From the NCBI RefSeq assembly GCF_900156725.1, contig NZ_FTOI01000005.1:124001-188000 (forward strand): a DNA stretch of 64,000 nucleotides, written 5' to 3'. This document shows positions 59,238-64,000 of the stretch, one piece after another. Every line of letters starts with the position of its first letter. Positions within the stretch are counted from its first letter, which is position 1. The notes beneath the pieces are model-generated. The model saw nothing but the letters and a program-made list of their open reading frames with translations, was not told the origin of the DNA and made no database searches. The DNA is from Kaistella chaponensis. GTDB lineage: Bacteria; Bacteroidota; Bacteroidia; Flavobacteriales; Weeksellaceae. The position numbers and the translations under genes are program-made.

Positions 59238-60200
59238 TTAAATAAAATATCGATTGGAATCTGTCGCTTTTTCCTTATTCTGAATTTTTTGGACCAAGAT
59301 TTCTGCCGCCTTTAATCCCATTTTCAAACCATCATTTTTCTCAAATTCATAATTAGAATTTAAGTATTTCGGAAGAATGCCTTCGCTAATTGCCACTACT
59401 TTAATCAGATTTAGATCAGATTTAGAGTTCATTAAGGCAATATGAATTCCTGCTAAAACTTCATCGCTCATTGCAAAAATCGCATCATATTTTTCTGTTT
59501 TCAATAAGTTTTCTACCAATTCCCGTGCTTGATCTGAGGAGTCGGCAAAGATCGAATGACAATTTGTGCTTTTGTTTTCTGTCATGATTTTCATAAATCC
59601 AGCTTTCCGCTTTTCGGTGATGCTTAAGTTGGCGCTGCCAAAAACAGCCAAAATGTTTTTACAATCCATGTCAATTAATCGGAGTGCACATTTTTCGGCA
59701 CTTTCCTCATTATTGAAAACCACTTCATCATAATCATTCTGATCAATACTTTTATCGAAAACGACAATAGGAACCTCCAAATCTTGGGCAATCTTGAAGT
59801 GATCGAGATTTTCGGTTTCTGCACACAGGGAAATTAAAATACCATCCACTCTAGAATTAGAACAGGTTAAAATATTTTCACCTTCAATAGCCACACTCTC
59901 TTCGGAAGAAAGAATAAAAAAGTTGTAGCCTTCTTTTTTTAATTTGGTTGAAATACCATCTAAAATAGCAGGAATAAAAAACATCGATATTTTTGGAACG
60001 ATCAAACCAATCACTTTGGTAGAATTGCGCCGAAAGTTGATGGCAAAATCGCTTGGATGGTAATTGAGCAATTCTGCAACCTCTCGTACCCGTACTTTTA
60101 CAGAATCACTAATATCCGGATGATTACTTAAAGCCCGCGAGACAGTGGAAGTACTCACTTGAAGCATTTTTGCCAAGTCTTTGATGGTTGTTCGTTTCAT
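59238..60200 (-). CDS. LacI family transcriptional regulator
   Basis: A 320-residue sugar-responsive repressor. The N-terminal helix-turn-helix has TTIKDLAKMLQVSTSTVSRALSNHPDISDSVK and the hinge VREVAELLNYHPSDFAINF, followed by the periplasmic-binding-like core (TKVIGLIVPKISMFF, DGILISLCAETENLDH, VVFDKSIDQNDYDEVVF) and the effector pocket. The gene is divergent from a TonB receptor with tandem LacI-type palindromes between them, so it most likely controls that operon and itself. The neighbouring GH100 gene suggests sucrose or a related fructoside as the effector (inference). Confidence 0.9.
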   Translation of the reverse strand: MKRTTIKDLAKMLQVSTSTVSRALSNHPDISDSVKVRVREVAELLNYHPSDFAINFRRNSTKVIGLIVPKISMFFIPAILDGISTKLKKEGYNFFILSSEESVAIEGENILTCSNSRVDGILISLCAETENLDHFKIAQDLEVPIVVFDKSIDQNDYDEVVFNNEESAEKCALRLIDMDCKNILAVFGSANLSITEKRKAGFMKIMTENKSTNCHSIFADSSDQARELVENLLKTEKYDAIFAMSDEVLAGIHIALMNSKSDLNLIKVVAISEGILPKYLNSNYEFEKNDGLKMGLKAAEILVQKIQNKEKATDSNRYFI

Positions 60201-60327
60201 TTCGAGGTTTTACTGCAGTTTTTGGAGAAGTATATTAGAGATATCTTTTTAAATCTACGGTTAATCTTATATTAAATTTAGGTCTTTAAGTGTTAAATTT
60301 TGTTAATTTTTCAAGAAGTTACCAACC

Positions 60328-60350
60328 GCAACCGTTTGCACAATCGTTTG
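60328..60350. promoter_or_regulatory. Two tandem LacI-type operators
   Basis: GCAACCGTTTGC (60328-60339) and CAATCGTTTG (60341-60350) both fit the LacI-family pattern AAnCGnTT. Their central CG steps are 12 bp apart, about one helical turn. They lie 87-109 bp upstream of the TonB-receptor ATG and 128-150 bp from the LacI start. Binding by the adjacent LacI protein is inferred. Confidence 0.6.
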
Positions 60351-60387
60351 AGTTGTTTTGCACAATGAGTACTGTTTCCAAAAGGGG

Positions 60388-60416
60388 TTTTGGTAAGTCC
60401 TAAAAATATAGATTTA
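60388..60416 (+). promoter_or_regulatory. Candidate promoter of the TonB-receptor gene
   Basis: TTTTG (60388-60392), 16-bp spacer, TAGATTTA (60409-60416), a one-base deviation from TAnnTTTG, about 20 bp before the ATG. The LacI operators lie 40 bp upstream of it. Confidence 0.4.
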
Positions 60417-60436
60417 CCAAAACAAAAATTATTATT

Positions 60437-62854
60437 ATGAAAAGTCGCCTAAATCAAAGAAAAATTTTCTTAGTGGGAACGTTAAGTATTGGAGCGTTTA
60501 TGTTTGCGCAAAACACCGAAACAGACACCGTGAAAACAGCATCGATTGATGATGTGGTAGTGACCGGAAACGCCAATCCAAAAGCATCTATTAAAACAAG
60601 TATTTCTATTTCTACCCTAAAACCGAAGGATATTGAACAAGCTGCTCCTAGAACTACTGCAGAAATATTTCGAACCATTCCAGGAATTCGTGCAGAATCT
60701 TCTGGTGGTGAAGGAAATAGTAATATCACCGTTCGTGGTGTTCCTGTTTCTGCAGGTGGATCCAGATATTTGCTTATCCAGGAAGATGGTTTACCGGTGC
60801 TTCAATTTGGGGATATGGCTTTTGCAACTCAAGATCAATTTACGCGATTCGATTCCTTCGTTTCTCGTATAGAAGCAGTTAGAGGAGGATCTGCGTCGGT
60901 GTTTGCAAGTAATTCTCCGGCTGGAATCATCAACTTTATTACCAATACAGGTGAGAAAAGAGGAGGGAGTATTTCCCAAGAATTAGGAGTAGATTATAGA
61001 AATTACCGAACCGATTTTAATTACGGAACTCCAATTAATGATGATACTTTCGTGAGTGTAGGTGGCTTTTTCCGCGCAGGAGATGGAACAAGAAAAACCG
61101 GCTTTAACAGCAATGTTGGCGGACAATTCCGAATGTCGTTCATGAAAAAATTTGAGAACGGTTATTTCCGTGTTTATACCAAATTACTCGATGACCGAAC
61201 CGCAGCTTATATGCCGATGCCGATCGGCGTTACAGGAACAAACGAGGATCCTGTTTACAAATCTTTACCAAATTACGATGCACTTACTGGTGCAATGCAA
61301 ACCATTAACCTACAAAAAGACAGAGCCATTGGTAGTGATGGAAACATCTTAGAATCTAATTTATCTGATGGAATGCGATCGCTTTCTAAAAGCATCGGTG
61401 CAGAGTTTTCTTATAACTTCGACGGCGGTTGGAAAATAGATAACAAAATAAGATATTCTGCAAATAGCGGTCAGTTTTTGGCTCCGTTCCCTGCAACAGT
61501 AGGAACATTTGCCGAAGTTTTGGGAGCGCCGTACAGCAGTGCAACGTATGCCGGAACAAACACCGCAATTGATCAGAACGCCATTTACATGAGAATGCAC
61601 CTGTTTAATACCAAACTGAACGACTTCAATAATTTCACCAATAATTTTAATCTATCTAAAAAATTTGGTGGTGTAAAAGCAAATGTAGGTTTATATAAAG
61701 CCTTGCAAAATGTAAACATGTCTTGGCAGTGGAATACCTATTTGCAAGAAGTAAATGGATACAACGCCAGATTAGTAGATGTAAGAAATCCTGCCGGAAA
61801 TTTATTGACAACTAACGGTCTTTTGGCATACGGAACTCCTGCTTGGGGAAATCTAAACAGAAATTACGATACAAAATATGATATTACAGCGCCATTTGCA
61901 CAAATAGAATTTAAAGCAACAGAGAATATTTCCATTGATGGTGGTGTAAGATATGACCTCGGGAAAGTAAGTGGATCTTTTGCAGGCGGAAGCGGATCCA
62001 TCACCAAAGATATGAACCAAGATGGAACCATTTCTTTGAATGAACAAAACGTTTACGCTCTCGGATCAAGCATAACTCCAGTGAAATATGAATACGATAT
62101 TTTCTCTTGGACTTTAGGCGCAAACTATGCAATTAATAGTAAAAACGCTCTATTCATCAGAGGAAGCCAAGGTGGAAGTGCCGCTGCAGATCGTATTTTA
62201 TTCTCCAGTTATAACTATACCAATAGCAGTGATCCAGGTTTAGAAGCGGTGAAAGTAAACAAAGTAACCCAAGTTGAAGGTGGATACAAACTAAGAAGCA
62301 CCAACTTTTTTGTTAACACCACTTTGTTTTATGCAGGAACAGAAGAATCCAATTACGAAGCGACCACCCAAATTGAAACCAAAAATAAATACAGATCATT
62401 CGGTTTAGAATTAGATGGTTTCTACAAATTAAATGATTACATCGATTTCAAAGGTGGGTTCACTTACACGAATGCTAAAATCACCAATGCGAAAGACGAA
62501 ACGACGATTGATAATACTCCGAGAAGAACACCTCAATTCATGTATTCCTTCAATCCCAACGTAAATTACAATAAATTTTCTGCCGGATTTTACCTTGTTG
62601 GCGTGACCAAATCTTATAGCCAAGACAATAATAAGTTGGTAATGAATGGCTACACCGTTGTAAATCCGTATTTGTCTTACCGTTTAACCAGCAACATCAA
62701 TCTAAGTTTGAACGGAAATAACGTCTTCGATGCACTGGGAATTACAGAAGCAGAAGAAGGTTCGATTCCAGCAAATAATATTGTTAGAGCCAGACCAATA
62801 CAGGGACGTTCCATCAGTATGAGTATTAAACTTGATTTGAAAGATCATTTATAA
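60437..62854 (+). CDS. TonB-dependent outer-membrane receptor, probably for a sugar
   Basis: An 805-residue TonB-dependent transporter. It has a signal peptide (about 1-24, ending FMFAQ), a plug domain (about 45-175; ARTTAEIFRTIPG is not quoted exactly, the visible run is PRTTAEIFRTIPGIRAESSGGEG and SRYLLIQEDGLPV), RIEAVRGGSASVFASNSPAG, and a 22-strand barrel ending QGRSISMSIKLDLKDHL. It lacks the SusC-type N-terminal carboxypeptidase domain, so it is not a SusC of the usual SusCD pair; no SusD gene is present. LacI divergence and GH100 downstream suggest import of sucrose or related oligosaccharide, like the SuxA receptor of Xanthomonas, although substrate cannot be read from the sequence. 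Confidence 0.88.
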   Translation: MKSRLNQRKIFLVGTLSIGAFMFAQNTETDTVKTASIDDVVVTGNANPKASIKTSISISTLKPKDIEQAAPRTTAEIFRTIPGIRAESSGGEGNSNITVRGVPVSAGGSRYLLIQEDGLPVLQFGDMAFATQDQFTRFDSFVSRIEAVRGGSASVFASNSPAGIINFITNTGEKRGGSISQELGVDYRNYRTDFNYGTPINDDTFVSVGGFFRAGDGTRKTGFNSNVGGQFRMSFMKKFENGYFRVYTKLLDDRTAAYMPMPIGVTGTNEDPVYKSLPNYDALTGAMQTINLQKDRAIGSDGNILESNLSDGMRSLSKSIGAEFSYNFDGGWKIDNKIRYSANSGQFLAPFPATVGTFAEVLGAPYSSATYAGTNTAIDQNAIYMRMHLFNTKLNDFNNFTNNFNLSKKFGGVKANVGLYKALQNVNMSWQWNTYLQEVNGYNARLVDVRNPAGNLLTTNGLLAYGTPAWGNLNRNYDTKYDITAPFAQIEFKATENISIDGGVRYDLGKVSGSFAGGSGSITKDMNQDGTISLNEQNVYALGSSITPVKYEYDIFSWTLGANYAINSKNALFIRGSQGGSAAADRILFSSYNYTNSSDPGLEAVKVNKVTQVEGGYKLRSTNFFVNTTLFYAGTEESNYEATTQIETKNKYRSFGLELDGFYKLNDYIDFKGGFTYTNAKITNAKDETTIDNTPRRTPQFMYSFNPNVNYNKFSAGFYLVGVTKSYSQDNNKLVMNGYTVVNPYLSYRLTSNINLSLNGNNVFDALGITEAEEGSIPANNIVRARPIQGRSISMSIKLDLKDHL

Positions 62855-62885
62855 TTAGATTTTTAAATAAGTTGATTTTTTCATG

Positions 62886-62917
62886 AAAGTGGAGCGAGTT
62901 TCTGCTCCACTTTTTTA
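62886..62917 (+). terminator. Hairpin between TonB receptor and GH100 gene
   Basis: A 10-bp perfect stem AAAGTGGAGC / GCTCCACTTT with an 8-nt loop and following T-run, 32 bp after the receptor stop and about 12 bp before the GH100 start. It may terminate or attenuate transcription, or protect the receptor mRNA. Confidence 0.75.
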
Positions 62918-62928
62918 TCCTAAAAAGA

Positions 62929-64000
62929 ATGTATACAGAGAAAGCGTTACAAACTATTTATCAAGCGATTACTCCAAACGGAATTCTCGCGTCCTCAATA
63001 CAGAAGGACAACTATGCCAAAGTCTGGTCCAGAGATTCAATGATGACCGGGATTGTAGGATTGCTTATGCAAGATGAAAAAATAATTGCAGCCCATCAAC
63101 ATTCGGTGATAACGTTGGCAAAATATCAATCAGAAAACGGACAAATTCCTTCAAATGTTTCCTTTAATGGGAAATCGGCAGAAGTAAGCTACGGAAAGTT
63201 GGTTGGTAGAGTAGATGCAACCACTTGGTGGATCATCGGTGCTTGTATGCTCATCAAAAATGAAAAAAATCAGCAACTGAAGACCCAGCTTTTACCACAA
63301 ATAGAAAAATCTTTTTCCTGCCTTAAAAATTGGGAATACAACAACCGAGGTTTGCTCTACACGCCGCTTGGCGGAAATTGGGCCGATGAATATATTACAA
63401 CAGGTTATACACTGTATGACAATATTTTGCGATTTTGGGCACTGCAATTGGCAGCAGAAGTTTATGAAAACAAGGATTGGGAAAAACAATCCCAACAGTT
63501 GAAATCATTAATAGAAACCAACTTTAAAAAAGACAACCTTCCTGAAGAAAAATACCATCAAACCGCTTATCAAAAAACACCGGAAAAGCCTTACTATTTC
63601 TCCCATTTTTCTGCAAACGGTTATGAAACATTATTTGATATGGCTGGAAACGCTTTAGCTCTTTATTTGGATTTTAATTTTGATGAGGATGCCTTTGAAA
63701 ACTTTTTGAAGAGTTTGCATCAAGAATTTAAGCATTGGATGTTACCGGTTTTCTATCCCATTATCAAAGAAGAAGATCCCTCCTGGAAACTGCTGGAAAA
63801 TAACTACAGCTATGATTTTAAAAACAAGCCCTTTCATTTTCACAATGGTGGTTCTTGGCCAGTATTTTTAGGTTGGCTTTGTTTGGCGCTCAATAAGAAA
63901 AAGAAGACTGAAATAAGTAATAAAATTACAGATCAATATGAAAAATTATTGCAAGAAAACGACTTTCAATTTCACGAATATTACGCTACTAATGACTTAA
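62929..64000 (+). CDS. GH100-like neutral/alkaline invertase (C-terminus cut by window edge)
   Basis: A partial frame of 357 residues from ATG 62929 to the right edge, with no stop codon inside. It opens MYTEKALQTIYQAITPNGIL and has the glycoside hydrolase motif VWSRDSMMTGIVG (32-44), followed by HQHSVITLAKYQSENGQIPSN, VGRVDATTWWIIGACM and LYTPLGGNWADEYITTGYTLYDNILRFW. The (alpha/alpha)6-barrel style and WSRDS/RVDATTWW pattern resemble GH100 neutral invertases, which cleave sucrose. No signal peptide, so it is likely cytoplasmic; sucrose would then need a separate inner-membrane transporter, perhaps beyond the edge. Amylo-alpha-1,6-glucosidase-like enzymes of related fold are an alternative. 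Confidence 0.65.
   Translation, partial: MYTEKALQTIYQAITPNGILASSIQKDNYAKVWSRDSMMTGIVGLLMQDEKIIAAHQHSVITLAKYQSENGQIPSNVSFNGKSAEVSYGKLVGRVDATTWWIIGACMLIKNEKNQQLKTQLLPQIEKSFSCLKNWEYNNRGLLYTPLGGNWADEYITTGYTLYDNILRFWALQLAAEVYENKDWEKQSQQLKSLIETNFKKDNLPEEKYHQTAYQKTPEKPYYFSHFSANGYETLFDMAGNALALYLDFNFDEDAFENFLKSLHQEFKHWMLPVFYPIIKEEDPSWKLLENNYSYDFKNKPFHFHNGGSWPVFLGWLCLALNKKKKTEISNKITDQYEKLLQENDFQFHEYYATNDL

Noticed and set aside
1-64000. CRISPR arrays, tRNA, rRNA, prophage or insertion sequences
   Set aside because: No evenly spaced repeats, cloverleaf-like sequences, transposase or phage structural genes were recognised while reading; a tRNA scan was not run.

Overview
The window is a low-GC, gene-dense chromosomal segment from a member of the Flavobacteriia. 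It looks most like the Weeksellaceae (Chryseobacterium/Kaistella/Elizabethkingia-type), a placement based on overall protein character rather than a marker-gene search. Signs of this lineage are Bacteroidetes-type promoters (-7 TAnnTTTG, with a TTG near -33 in the best cases), a GLPGLI-family protein, a SprE/PorW-like type IX secretion lipoprotein, a fused MurF-alanine racemase, FeoB with small Cys-rich partners, and TonB-linked outer-membrane proteins. No rRNA, tRNA, CRISPR array, prophage or insertion sequence was recognised. Both window edges cut genes: sufE on the left and a GH100-type invertase on the right.

Layout. 0-6 kb: sufE (partial), a glycosyltransferase, a small membrane protein, clpC and a TPR protein. 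6-10 kb: glmM and a ferrous-iron operon, feoA-feoB plus two tandem 49-residue Cys-tailed membrane peptides, with a DtxR-like palindrome at its promoter. 10-18 kb: GLPGLI protein, DinB-like protein, TonB-receptor-like barrel, JmjC-like oxygenase, M14 peptidase and an orphan lipoprotein. 18-22 kb: lepA and an ECF sigma / anti-sigma / periplasmic Spy-like operon. 22-26.5 kb: DUF2520 protein, kdsC-like phosphatase, maf and sprE/porW. 26.6-33.1 kb: a long minus-strand operon from rpiB and rnr down to tsaB, with several overlapping start/stop codons.

33.1-38.2 kb is the most notable part. A 727-bp AT-rich gap between rpiB and pgk holds one perfect and two near-perfect DnaA boxes. Two exact 16-bp parS sites lie at both ends of mnmG, one at the centre of a perfect 42-bp palindrome that overlaps the mnmG stop codon. 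Together these suggest an origin-proximal centromere region, with the 33.4-33.65 kb gap as an oriC candidate.

38-51 kb: ybeY, a patatin-Omp85 fusion, murF-alr and tdk in one packed operon; then a conserved acidic hypothetical protein, a divergent MurC-like ligase, rsmI, fabG, a DUF6056-type membrane protein, guaC and surE. 51-57 kb: a tail-specific protease, then a LytS/LytTR two-component cluster in which three stand-alone 2TM-domain proteins surround a histidine kinase that carries the same 2TM domain at its C-terminus. 57-64 kb: an RDD protein, mnmA, an intergenic repeat, and a LacI regulator / TonB receptor / GH100 invertase locus that looks like a sucrose-uptake system with tandem LacI-type operators.
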